Below, one piece after another: positions 50,517 through 58,951 of a DNA stretch of 64,000 nt. How positions within the stretch are numbered: the first letter of the stretch is position 1; each line of letters begins with the position of its first letter. Origin of the DNA: Actinoallomurus bryophytorum (GTDB taxonomy: Bacteria > Actinomycetota > Actinomycetes > Streptosporangiales > Streptosporangiaceae); contig NZ_VFOZ01000001.1 in NCBI RefSeq assembly GCF_006716425.1, forward strand, positions 4,588,001 through 4,652,000, given 5' to 3'. The notes beneath the pieces are model-generated. The model saw only the letters and a program-made list of their open reading frames with translations. It made no database searches and was not told the DNA's origin. The position numbers and the translations under genes are program-made.

Positions 50517-51839
50517 TCAGGACTGCGCCACGAGCTTGAAGGACTGGGACGCGGCCCCGGAGCACTTCGCCTGCTGTAGCTGAACACTGTCGGCCGTCGA
50601 TGATCCCGGCACGGTCAGGCACTCCATATGTCCTTGTCCGGCAGCGCTGTTGCGGTTGACGATGTGGTAGGCGCCGCTGCTTTCCGGCACCAGTTGCCAC
50701 TGCTGGTTCTTGCCACCGCTGTAGGTCCACAACTGGATCGGCGCGTTGTCGGCCGTGGACTTGTTGGTCACGTCGAGGGATTCGACGGGGTTGTTGCGGT
50801 TGTTGATCCGCAGATATGGACCGTCGACGTACTGGAACTGGAAGTTCTGCGCCGTACTGCTGTTGCACGTGTACTGCTGGATCACAGTGCCGCTCGTGGT
50901 CCCCGCTCCACGGGCGTCCACGCATTTACCGTTCGTGGCGTTGACCACGGTGAACCAGCTGCTCTGGGAGACCTGGTCGGTCGACTGGTCGCTCTGCGCG
51001 CCGCCGCCGAGCCACAGCAGCCCGTCGATGATGAACGCGTCCTGGCTCGGGCTCGCGAAAGTCGACGACGTCGGGATGTTGGCCGTGTAGTTCATGTCGT
51101 TGTGGCCGAAGTTCGCGTACAGCATCTTGTAGTTCTTGTTGGTCCACAGGATCGGGTAGTAGCCGCCCGTCCAGGACTGGCTGGAGTCGGTGCCCAGGGG
51201 GAAGCTCGCCGGATCGACCGAGGCGAGAATGTCGATGTTGGAATTCTGCCGCAGGTCGTGCTGCCAGCTGTACCACTCGCTGGACCCGGAGGTGAATTTC
51301 GCCGGCACCCGGCGCATCGCGGGCTGGCTAGGGTCGTCGTTGTCGAGGATGGCCGTCGCCGGGCCCCAGGTGTTCGTCTCGAAGTTGCCGGTGCCGAGGA
51401 ACTGGTTGTAGAACCAGTCCCATTCCGATCCGTTGGTCGTGAACGCGGAGACGTGGAATCCGAAGAACGCACCGCCGTTCTGCATGTACTTCTGGAAGCC
51501 GGTCCGCTGCGCGGCGCTGTGCGGCGCGTCGTCGAGGAACATCACCACTTGGTACTGCGATGCGGTGAGGGTGTTCAGCATGTCCCAGTTGGTCGTCGCC
51601 GTGAATGTGAAGTTGTTCTGGCTGCCGGCCTTCGGGAACCACGTTCTGGCTTCGGTCTCGAAACTCACGTGCGCCGCGTCGCCTTCGGCGGGGCCGGTGT
51701 AGAAGGCGAGAACCTTGAATGGAGCGGCCGCGGCGGCCTTGGACTGCCGCACGGCCTGGGCGGATGCCGGTGCGGCGATCAGAAGAAGCAGTGAGACGAC
51801 GAGCGCGAATATCTTTGCCGGTCTGTACCCAGCATTCAT
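50517..51839 (-). CDS. Secreted ThuA-domain protein with C-terminal ricin-type lectin domain
   Basis: 440 aa. Signal peptide (hydrophobic FALVVSLLLLIAAPASAQA). ThuA-like domain (about 39-290): FKVLAFYTG, VVMFLDDAP, GGAFFGFHVSAF, SEWYSWQHDLR, MLYANFGHND. Ricin beta-trefoil (about 305-440) with three QxW-type repeats (AQNFQFQY, NQQWQLVP, SQSFKLVA), binding polysaccharide. ThuA proteins are glutamine-amidotransferase-like, often in glycan use. It probably acts on extracellular polysaccharide; the reaction is unknown. AAGGACAGG precedes ATG 51839. Confidence 0.9.
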   Translation of the reverse strand: MNAGYRPAKIFALVVSLLLLIAAPASAQAVRQSKAAAAAPFKVLAFYTGPAEGDAAHVSFETEARTWFPKAGSQNNFTFTATTNWDMLNTLTASQYQVVMFLDDAPHSAAQRTGFQKYMQNGGAFFGFHVSAFTTNGSEWDWFYNQFLGTGNFETNTWGPATAILDNDDPSQPAMRRVPAKFTSGSSEWYSWQHDLRQNSNIDILASVDPASFPLGTDSSQSWTGGYYPILWTNKNYKMLYANFGHNDMNYTANIPTSSTFASPSQDAFIIDGLLWLGGGAQSDQSTDQVSQSSWFTVVNATNGKCVDARGAGTTSGTVIQQYTCNSSTAQNFQFQYVDGPYLRINNRNNPVESLDVTNKSTADNAPIQLWTYSGGKNQQWQLVPESSGAYHIVNRNSAAGQGHMECLTVPGSSTADSVQLQQAKCSGAASQSFKLVAQS

Positions 51840-52165
51840 CCGTACCTGTCCTTTCCTCGGTGTTCTTTCCACTGGCGGGTGGAGGAATGTGATGGCCGAC
51901 GAGATTGCCTCAGATCGGCTGACAGGGCTTTGGTAAGGTTTCTTTACTATGCGGCACGGCTCCAACCAAGCACAGCGGAGGAGCCGATTCAAGACCCGGG
52001 ATCGGAGGACTTTACAAGAGACCTTTCAACCCCAGGTGGCGACGTGTTGATCGCGGTGGCCTCGTCGCCCGGCCCGCCGTACGGGGTGATCGGCCTGATC
52101 GTGAACGCGTGCGTGTCGTACGCTCGGCCCGACGTTCGGGTCGTTGCCACCGCGGGGGAGACGTC
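51840..52165. other. Divergent promoter region between ThuA-ricin and amidohydrolase genes
   Basis: No gene supported. TGGTAAGGTTTCTTTACTA (51931-51949) is a near-palindrome (arms TAGTAAAG / CCTTACCA on the minus strand), about 95 bp before the ThuA-ricin start, and may be an operator of its carbohydrate regulator. An overlapping 96-aa ORF (51879-52169) has no features. Confidence 0.45.
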
Positions 52166-53773
52166 GTGATCTTCGAGTCCATGCCGGTGCTGTTCCACGC
52201 CGCCCACATCGTGTCGCAGCAGGGCGGCCCGGAGCCCGAGGCGTTCGCCGTCGACGCGGGCCGGATCCGCGCGGTCGGGGACCTGGCCTCACTCCGCGAC
52301 CGTTTTCCGCGCGCCGAGGAGGTGGACCTCGGTGCGTCGACGGTCATCCCGGGCCTGCACGACGCGCACATCCACCTCGCCAACGCGGCCGAGGACCTGC
52401 TCCATCTCGACCTGTCGGCCGCGACGGTGAACGACGTGGGAGACCTGCTGGCCCGCGTCGGCGCGGAGGCGGCCGCCGCCGGGCCTGGCGCCTGGATCCG
52501 CGGTAGCCGCTACGACGACGCCAAGACCGGCCGGCTCACCCGAGCGGACCTGGACCGGGTCGCCCCGGACAACCCCGCGATCGTCGTGCAGGTCGCGGGG
52601 CACTGGGGCGTCGTGAACTCCCGCGCCCTGCGCGAGCTGGGCATCGACGAGTCCTCGTCGCCCCCGCCCGGCGGCGAGTACGGCCGGGACGAGGACGGCC
52701 GCCTGAACGGCCGGCTGGTCGAACGCGCCCTGATGAACGTCCTGTACCCGGCGACGGCGCGCGGCGAGTCGCCGCTGCCGGTGAGCGCGCCGGATGACCT
52801 GCTCCGCGGCCTGACCCGCGCCGTCGGCCGGTGGCACGCGGCAGGTCTGACGTCGATCTGCGACGCGCTGATCGCCCCGAGCGACGTGGCGCTGCTGCGG
52901 CGCGCCCGCGACGAGGGCCTGCTGACGATGCGGGTGGGCATGCTGCTGTCGATCGACCACTACGCGAAGGCGCGCGCCCTGGGAGTCGGCAGCGGCTTCG
53001 GCGACGACCTGCTGCGGTTCGTCGGCGTCAAGGCGTTCGTCGACGGCGCCATCGGCGGCCGTACGTGCCTGCTGTCCGAGCCGTACGCCGACACGGGTGG
53101 CCACGGGCTGCAGACGACGCCCACGGACGAGCTGTTCGAGGCCGTACGCACCGTGCACGGAGACGGCAACCGCATCGGCGTGCACGCGAACGGCGACGCG
53201 GCCATCCGCCTGGTCCTGGACGCGTTCGAGACCGCGCAGCGTGAGCAGCCGAGGCCGGGGTTGCGGCATCGCATCGAGCACTGCTCGGTGATCGACCCGG
53301 ACATCCTGTCCCGGATGAAGGCACTGGGCGCGATCGCCGTACCGTTCGCCGGATATGTGGCCTACCACGGGGGCGCGCTGAACACCTGGTACGGCGCCTC
53401 GCGTACGGAGTGGATGTTCGCCCACCGGTCCTTCCTGGACGCGGGCATCACCGTCGCCGGATCCTCGGACTACCCCTGCGGCCCGTACGAGCCGCTGCTG
53501 GGCATCCAGTCGATGGTCACCCGCACGGGGTCGGACGACGGCGAGCAGGTCGGCCCGTCGCAGCGGGTCAGCGCGGAGGAGGCCCTGCGAATCTTCACGC
53601 TGGGCTCGGCCGCGGCGGAGGGAGCCGAGGAGTCCAGGGGACGCCTGGCCCCGGGCTACCTTGCCGACTTCACCATCCTGGGCGAGAACCCCCTGACCAT
53701 CGACCCGCACGGCATCGCATCAATCCCGGTGAAGGCGACCTACGTCGCCGGCGAACCCGTGTACGCCGCCTGA
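52166..53773 (+). CDS. Amidohydrolase family protein (YtcJ-like)
   Basis: 535 aa. Metal site IPGLHDAHIHLANAAED, VGVKAFVDGAIGGRT, GVHANGDAAIRLVLDAFE, RHRIEHCSVIDPD and GSSDYPCGPYEP, then the C-terminal beta-sandwich ending LADFTILGENPLTIDP. YtcJ-like enzymes hydrolyse N-substituted amides or similar bonds with a metal; substrate unknown. GTG 52166 has GGGGGAG upstream; ATG 52181 is a possible alternative. Confidence 0.92.
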   Translation: MIFESMPVLFHAAHIVSQQGGPEPEAFAVDAGRIRAVGDLASLRDRFPRAEEVDLGASTVIPGLHDAHIHLANAAEDLLHLDLSAATVNDVGDLLARVGAEAAAAGPGAWIRGSRYDDAKTGRLTRADLDRVAPDNPAIVVQVAGHWGVVNSRALRELGIDESSSPPPGGEYGRDEDGRLNGRLVERALMNVLYPATARGESPLPVSAPDDLLRGLTRAVGRWHAAGLTSICDALIAPSDVALLRRARDEGLLTMRVGMLLSIDHYAKARALGVGSGFGDDLLRFVGVKAFVDGAIGGRTCLLSEPYADTGGHGLQTTPTDELFEAVRTVHGDGNRIGVHANGDAAIRLVLDAFETAQREQPRPGLRHRIEHCSVIDPDILSRMKALGAIAVPFAGYVAYHGGALNTWYGASRTEWMFAHRSFLDAGITVAGSSDYPCGPYEPLLGIQSMVTRTGSDDGEQVGPSQRVSAEEALRIFTLGSAAAEGAEESRGRLAPGYLADFTILGENPLTIDPHGIASIPVKATYVAGEPVYAA

Positions 53774-53877
53774 CCCGAGGTCGCGTGCCAGACGGTGATG
53801 CTCTCCTCGTAGGACGGCTCGATCATTTGCGGCCAGCGGATGATGCAACGAACTCCGTACCAGCCTTGCCTATCCAT
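53740..53877 (-). pseudogene. Truncated DUF4288-like fragment
   Basis: 45 codons: MDRQGWYGVRCIIRWPQ then YEESITVWHATS. WYGVRC and YEExITVW are the N-terminal hallmarks of DUF4288, normally about 100 aa. After ITVW the frame passes into the amidohydrolase 3' end, overlapping it by 34 bp, and the rest of the domain is missing. GGGGGAGACC precedes the ATG. Probably a remnant truncated by rearrangement. Confidence 0.55.
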
Positions 53878-54025
53878 GGTCTCCCCCGCCCGCCCCGTTC
53901 CGCTGGCATGACCGTAGCCGTGGGTTTCGTCGGCGGGGGCCGTGGTGTTCCACGGGGATGTGACGGTGGCGGCCGGCGGAGGTGATGAGGCGCTGATTTC
54001 CGGCGCGGTGCCGCAGCAAGATGTG

Positions 54026-54283
54026 TCATCCCACCCAGAGGATGTCGACGATCCGCAGCGTCTCGGTCTGGTCGTGGACGACAAAGGTCAGCATCCCCTG
54101 GTCGTCCTCACCGAAGAAGGCATGCCGCACCATCGACTGGCCCGGACGTTCCGGCACCGCGTCCCAGGGACTTTCAAGAAGCTGGAGGAGACGCTCGACC
54201 AGAGGGCCGTTCCTCACGTGTTCGGGCAACCCGTTCAGCTCGTAGAGAGCACGCCCGTGGAAGCCGTCGAACTTGTAGGTCAC
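54026..54283 (-). CDS. RelE/ParE-like small protein, candidate toxin
   Basis: 85 aa. FHGRALYELNGLPEHVRNGP (20), LVERLLQLLESPWDAVP and the C-terminal strands MLTFVVHDQTETLRIVDILW match the RelE/ParE-like fold (helix hairpin then beta-sheet), although this subgroup has no clear catalytic set. GTG 54283 overlaps the upstream gene's stop (GTGA). Upstream DUF6247 partner and overlap are the layout of a type II toxin-antitoxin pair. Confidence 0.65.
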   Translation of the reverse strand: MTYKFDGFHGRALYELNGLPEHVRNGPLVERLLQLLESPWDAVPERPGQSMVRHAFFGEDDQGMLTFVVHDQTETLRIVDILWVG

Positions 54284-54579
54284 ACCCGGCCGTCCCAGTC
54301 CGGTGGGCTGTACCGGACGAAGGCATCCATGCGCCCCTGAAGAGCGTCCTGGGCGGCTTCCTCGTATCCCGGCCGGTTATAGGCCATCGCGCGCAACCGC
54401 CACTGCCTGAGCAGGCTCCGTACCTGTGTGAACCGGGCGAGATCATGCGCGGCGTCGAGCGCCTGGTCGTACTCGGCGCGAAACTGCGGACGATGTGACT
54501 CCGGAAGCAGCTCGAAGATCGCGGCCGGGTCGTCCCCCGGGTCTCGCGGTCCGACAGGCTCCAAGAACTCGGCGGTCAT
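54280..54579 (-). CDS. DUF6247-like protein, candidate antitoxin
   Basis: 99 aa acidic helical protein: DDPAAIFELLPESHRPQFRA, EYDQALDAAHDLARFTQVRS (20) and LLRQWRLRAMAYNRPGYEEA. Such proteins in actinomycetes precede RelE-like genes. It likely binds and neutralises the 85-aa partner; DNA binding not evident. ATG 54579. First in the two-gene operon. Confidence 0.65.
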   Translation of the reverse strand: MTAEFLEPVGPRDPGDDPAAIFELLPESHRPQFRAEYDQALDAAHDLARFTQVRSLLRQWRLRAMAYNRPGYEEAAQDALQGRMDAFVRYSPPDWDGRV

Positions 54580-54802
54580 ACGCTCAATCTACAGCGATCC
54601 CTGTCGGAGACAGTGCCCTTCGGTATCAAGCCTGACCAGCCGAAAGAGCTCACCCGCCGGCCCGAGTGACGCCCGCCGGGCAGTCCCCGGGCACTGTCGG
54701 CACCCGCAGGAGCAGTCCGGGGCGCGGAGGATCCCTCTATCTTGACCGCGCTCAGACCGTCATGATTCCGAACAAATCATGGCGAGGTGAGAGGGGAACA
54801 CG

Positions 54803-57643
54803 GTGGCGAACGACGGCAGGGCGTTAGCACGAGGGATCGCGAACGGGGTCACGGAAGCACTACCCACCTACCTGCGAAAAAGGCTCGAGCGCGGGCTTGG
54901 CGCGGATCTGTCGCTGATGCGCGTGCACACCGGGCCGGTCGCGGATCGGCTGGCGCGGACGCTGGGGGCCGAGGCGTTCACGTACGGCTCCGACGTCTTC
55001 TTCCGCGACGGTGCCTACGCGCCCGACACCCCGCAGGGGTTATGGCTGCTCGCACACGAGGCCGCGCACGTCGCCCAGCAGGCCGGCGCCAGGAGCCTCG
55101 ACGACAACACGCACGATGATCCCTGGGAACGCGACGCCGACCGATGCGCCGACCGGATCCTCGCCGGTCGCCGCGCGCCGAGCACCGCGTACGGCCCGCC
55201 ACGTGTTCCCGTGATCCAGCGCCACGTCTCCTTCGAGCACCGCCTCCTCGGCGACGCGCCGACCGCCGACCTGGTCGCCGTCTCCACGAACGGACCCACG
55301 CGAGGGCAGTTCCTCGGCAACCAGATCGAGCTGCTCACCCTGTGGCAGGACGACCCGGAACAGGTCACCGAGAGCGACATCAACGCCAAGTGCCCCTGGA
55401 TCAGGACGCTGCGCCTCGGACCGGGCAACCTGCTGGTGACGTACGGAGAGCTGAACGCCCTGCCCGACTACCTCGCCGACGCGGGTGCGCTGGACACCGT
55501 CGACCCCACGATCGTGCTGCCGATCCTCCAGGTCATCCGGCAGGAGGGCTTCAACCAGCTCACCTCGCTGCTCACCGGCGGCAACCCGAACGTCACCTTC
55601 GCGCAGGCCGCCTGCGAGCCGTGGAGCCTGAGCCTGGTCAACAACATCGTCGAGACCACCGCGCTCGACACGCTGACCATCGGTCTCGGCTCCGTGGGAC
55701 AGAACCACTACCAGGGACTCCTCGCACGCAACGCGTGCCACTTCGCCCCGTTCTCCTGGTACCGCTGGCAGGCGTCCCACCTGATCGCCCGCGACCTGGC
55801 CGCGCAGGCGCACGCCACCGGCGACCCCGAGATGGCGCGCCGTGCCTGGGTCCACCACGGGTACGCCGACCATTTCCTGGAGGACTCGTTCGCCGCCGGT
55901 CACCTGGTCAACAAGACGCTCATCATGCAGTGGTTCATCGAGTGGGCCGCCCAGCAGACGCTGCTGCCGGTGGCCGACTGGGACGCGATCAAGAACATCA
56001 CCGAGGCCCGGCAGCCGTCCCTGGCCGGCCGGTGGCTGTACGACCCGTCCTTCGCCGGACCCTCCAACGACCCGCAGACCGACCAGGAGGCCGCGAGCCT
56101 CGTCGACCGCGTCGTCGGCAGCGGCATCCTTGCGGACGGTCCCGTCGACCAGCTCGCCGCGTACAAGAACTACCTGACGTTCCTGGCCAGCGCCGTCGCC
56201 CAGCTCGGCTCGGCCACGCTGCACGACTACTACAACGACAACTCCGTGTGGGCGAGCTCGGCGGCGAGCACGACGCCGTACGAGCTGTGGGGTGACAGCA
56301 CCCTGCTGAGCGGCGCCAACGGCGGTGCCGGGGTCCAGGCCACGAGCGAGACGGCGCAGCTGTCGCAGGAAGCGCTGCTGGAGATCCTCGGGACGGGCAC
56401 CACGTCGATCACGACCGCGCAGATCCGCGCCCACTTCCCCACTAAGGCCGGCCCGGACCGGGACCACCTGCACAGCCTGGAGACCTGGGCCACGACGCAG
56501 AAATCCTTCTGCATGGACCGGTTCGGCGAGTTCGGGCCCACGATCAAGACGGCGCTGCTCGGGCTCGCCTCCCCGCGCCTGGGGCTCGTGTCGCAGGACC
56601 AGGACTTCACCAGCGTGTGGTCCGCGAGCCTGCCCGGCTCGGGGTTCTACCCGGTGAACTCCCTGTTCCACGGCGACCGGCTCTTCTCCGCCTCCGACGG
56701 CTACGTCTACGAGCTCGACCCCCACAGCGGCGCGGTCCTGCACACGCTACGGCTGACGACGGACGGCGACACCACGTCACTGGCCACGAACGGCACGACC
56801 CTGTACGCGGGGGTCAGCGGCCACGCGTACGCCATCGCCCTGGACGACTGGAGCGGGTACGCCTGGAAGACGACGCGGAATCTCGGCGGCACCCTGGACG
56901 AGCAGGTCAACCTCCTCGTCTCGGGTACGCGGCTGTTCGCCGGCTCGGACGGTTCCGTGTACGAACTGGCCCCCACGACGGGAGCGGTCCTGCACTCGAC
57001 CGAACTGACCTCCAGCCTGGGCGGCGGCGTCACCCGCGTGTCCACGGACGGGACGTACCTGTTCGCAGGCGTGCACGGCTACGCGTACGGCGTGCGGCTG
57101 AGCGACTGGACCACCACCTGGGAGACACCGGACAACCTCGGCGGCACGTTCGCGTACGAGGAGGTCAACGTCTTCGTTTCGGGTACGCGGCTGTTCGCCG
57201 GTTCGGACGGCTACGTGTACGAGCTGGCCCCCGCGACCGGCCAGATCCTGCGATCCCTCCAGCTGACCACGGACGTCGGCGGCGACGTGACCCGCATGGC
57301 GACGGACGGGACGTACCTGTTCGCGGGCGTGCACGGCTACGCGTACGGCGTGCGGCTGAACGACTGGGGCGATTATGCCTGGAGCCGCTCGGTCGGCGGC
57401 ACCCTGGCCTACGAGGAGGTGAGCGTCCTCAGCCTCGACGGACGGCTGTTCGCCGGCTCGAACGGTCATGTATACCGGCTGACTCCGGAGACGGGCACGG
57501 TCCAGTACGGCCAGCTACTGACGTCCACGGTCGGCGCGGGCGACTACGACACCTCGATCCTCACCGACGGAACCTTCCTGTACGCGGGCGTGCATGGCTA
57601 CGCGTACAAGGTCCTGGTCACCACCCCGTCGAACGCGACCTGA
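54803..57643 (+). CDS. eCIS-core (DUF4157) protein with zinc-phospholipase/Het-C-like centre and beta-propeller C-terminus
   Basis: 946 aa in three parts. Residues 20-120: DUF4157, the eCIS core domain carried by many cargo proteins of extracellular contractile injection systems (GADLSLMRVHTGPVADRLA, AFTYGSDVFFRDGAYAPDTP, zinc motif LLAHEAAHV with HEAAH at 85-89). Residues 300-480: NHYQGLLARNACHFAPFSW and HHGYADHFLEDSFAAGHL (351-368), the His/Asp pattern of zinc phospholipase C, S1/P1 nuclease or Het-C-like enzymes. Residues 605-940: about four propeller-like repeats (LFAGSDGYVYELAP, TYLFAGVHGYAYGVRL). No signal peptide, in line with loading into a phage-tail-like tube. No sheath, tube, baseplate or AAA ATPase gene is in the window. 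GTG 54803 with GAGAGGGGA upstream. Substrate and target cell unknown. Confidence 0.85.
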   Translation: MANDGRALARGIANGVTEALPTYLRKRLERGLGADLSLMRVHTGPVADRLARTLGAEAFTYGSDVFFRDGAYAPDTPQGLWLLAHEAAHVAQQAGARSLDDNTHDDPWERDADRCADRILAGRRAPSTAYGPPRVPVIQRHVSFEHRLLGDAPTADLVAVSTNGPTRGQFLGNQIELLTLWQDDPEQVTESDINAKCPWIRTLRLGPGNLLVTYGELNALPDYLADAGALDTVDPTIVLPILQVIRQEGFNQLTSLLTGGNPNVTFAQAACEPWSLSLVNNIVETTALDTLTIGLGSVGQNHYQGLLARNACHFAPFSWYRWQASHLIARDLAAQAHATGDPEMARRAWVHHGYADHFLEDSFAAGHLVNKTLIMQWFIEWAAQQTLLPVADWDAIKNITEARQPSLAGRWLYDPSFAGPSNDPQTDQEAASLVDRVVGSGILADGPVDQLAAYKNYLTFLASAVAQLGSATLHDYYNDNSVWASSAASTTPYELWGDSTLLSGANGGAGVQATSETAQLSQEALLEILGTGTTSITTAQIRAHFPTKAGPDRDHLHSLETWATTQKSFCMDRFGEFGPTIKTALLGLASPRLGLVSQDQDFTSVWSASLPGSGFYPVNSLFHGDRLFSASDGYVYELDPHSGAVLHTLRLTTDGDTTSLATNGTTLYAGVSGHAYAIALDDWSGYAWKTTRNLGGTLDEQVNLLVSGTRLFAGSDGSVYELAPTTGAVLHSTELTSSLGGGVTRVSTDGTYLFAGVHGYAYGVRLSDWTTTWETPDNLGGTFAYEEVNVFVSGTRLFAGSDGYVYELAPATGQILRSLQLTTDVGGDVTRMATDGTYLFAGVHGYAYGVRLNDWGDYAWSRSVGGTLAYEEVSVLSLDGRLFAGSNGHVYRLTPETGTVQYGQLLTSTVGAGDYDTSILTDGTFLYAGVHGYAYKVLVTTPSNAT
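57036..57375. repeat. Near-identical ~264-bp period repeat inside the propeller region
   Basis: GACGGGACGTACCTGTTCGC and the following bases to CGACTGG occur near 57048 and again near 57302 with few changes; the ASDG/GSDG units recur between them. Intragenic duplication has recently copied a propeller blade. Confidence 0.65.
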
Positions 57644-57656
57644 CGAGCATCGCCCG

Positions 57657-57686
57657 CCGTGCCCGAGCCGCCGTCCTCGGGCACGG
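57657..57686. terminator. Stem-loop between convergent genes
   Basis: CCGTGCCCGAG (57657-57667) pairs exactly with CTCGGGCACGG (57676-57686), 8-nt loop, 13 bp after the eCIS-core gene and before the DUF2637 stop. Confidence 0.8.
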
Positions 57687-57770
57687 TGCCCTTCCGCGGC
57701 TTCCCGAAGTCACCCGCGCGTTCATTGAAAGTTCTAGACCACTCGGTCGGGCCGAGCGCGGTCTTCGTGC

Positions 57771-58784
57771 TCAGCGATAACCGGTCGTGGTGTTCAGTAG
57801 TTCTGAGCGGAGGCGCCGGCCGTAGCCGGTGGTGACGTTGAGGCGGCGGGCGAGTTCGGTGCCTGGGATGTCCGGCTCGTTGGCGAGCAGTGCCGCGGCG
57901 CGCTGCCGGGCGCTTCCTCCGGAGGCGGTCTTGGGCTCCGGAGCCGTCTCGGCGAACCCTGTCATCTCCGGGTCCACGCGCGGCAGGTCCGGCCTGGTGA
58001 TGTCCGACGGCTCGGCCACCGGCGGCGGGACGGCCCGCACAGGCGCAGGCACCGCAGGCACCGCAGGCACCGTGGCGAGGCTCGCCGTCAGCGACGGCAG
58101 CAGCTCGGCCGGGGCCACCGCCGAGAGCTTCAGGGCCAAGCGGTCCGGGGCCGGGGCGTGGCGGCGCCACCTCCGGCCGTGGGCCATCTCCAGGCGGGCG
58201 ATCTCGGTGCGGCGTTCGGCCTCCAGTTCCAGGGCCCGCCGGTACGAGGTGATCTCCCACAGGATCATCCGGCGGCGGAGCCGGGCCGTGGACACCGGGG
58301 CCAGCAGCCAGCGTGAGCGGCGGACCTTTTCCATCCGGGCGCCGTTGACCAGGCCCACGCGCGCCGCCAGGACATGTCTCGCGTACTCACAGAACAGCAC
58401 CCACAGTGCCGGCATCGCGGCGTGCGCGATGCGGATCGGTACCGGGCCGCCGGCCTGCCAGTTGAGCCAGATGGTCGCCGCCGTGAAGCCCCAGGGGATC
58501 AGCCGCATCGACGGCTTGGCCATGCGCCAGTACGACAGGAGCAGGTCGGCCGCCGAGAAGACCAGGATCGCGACGTCGATGGAGATCGGCACCGCCCACG
58601 CCGTGTCGCGGAACCACGGATGCACGTACGCGTACACCGTCTGGAACGACACGTACATGCCGATCAGTGCCAGGGCGAGCATCGCGAGGCCGATCAGGGA
58701 CACCGCGGCGCGCTCGCCGGTGCTGTCGCCGAGCGCGCGGACCGGCTGTCCGCGGCGTTCCGCGTCCTGGTCGCGGTAGGTCAC
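57771..58784 (-). CDS. DUF2637 membrane protein with C-terminal HTH-like region
   Basis: 337 aa. About four helices (residues 25-150: LIGLAMLALALIGMYVSFQT, IDVAILVFSAADLLLSYWRM, IPWGFTAATIWLNW), a charged middle, an Ala/Pro/Val linker with short repeats (VPAVPAVPAP), and a C-terminal segment LLANEPDIPGTELARRLNVT and TGYGRRLRSELL that looks like a winged-helix. DUF2637/SpdA-like proteins are typical of actinobacterial plasmids and integrative elements. GTG 58784 has GAGGTGG 8 nt upstream. Confidence 0.85.
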   Translation of the reverse strand: MTYRDQDAERRGQPVRALGDSTGERAAVSLIGLAMLALALIGMYVSFQTVYAYVHPWFRDTAWAVPISIDVAILVFSAADLLLSYWRMAKPSMRLIPWGFTAATIWLNWQAGGPVPIRIAHAAMPALWVLFCEYARHVLAARVGLVNGARMEKVRRSRWLLAPVSTARLRRRMILWEITSYRRALELEAERRTEIARLEMAHGRRWRRHAPAPDRLALKLSAVAPAELLPSLTASLATVPAVPAVPAPVRAVPPPVAEPSDITRPDLPRVDPEMTGFAETAPEPKTASGGSARQRAAALLANEPDIPGTELARRLNVTTGYGRRLRSELLNTTTGYR

Positions 58785-58951
58785 GACGGGATCCACCTCT
58801 CGTTCACGAAGCCTGCGTCGATTCGGACCGAAGGAACGATACGCACATATCCCCCTCTTGATCGCCTGGTTTCCCTGCCGCCCCGACAACGACCTGGTGA
58901 ACGGACGAGTGACTATTGCGGCGGACCGGGCTTTTCGGATAGTCAGGCCAC

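Noticed and set aside
51879-52169. 96-aa plus-strand ORF before the amidohydrolase
   Set aside because: Lies in a divergent promoter region, lacks a domain and overlaps the ribosome site of the next gene.
54580-58951. Full eCIS gene cluster
   Set aside because: Apart from the DUF4157 protein no sheath, tube, spike, baseplate or ATPase gene is found; neighbours are DUF2637 and penicillin acylase.
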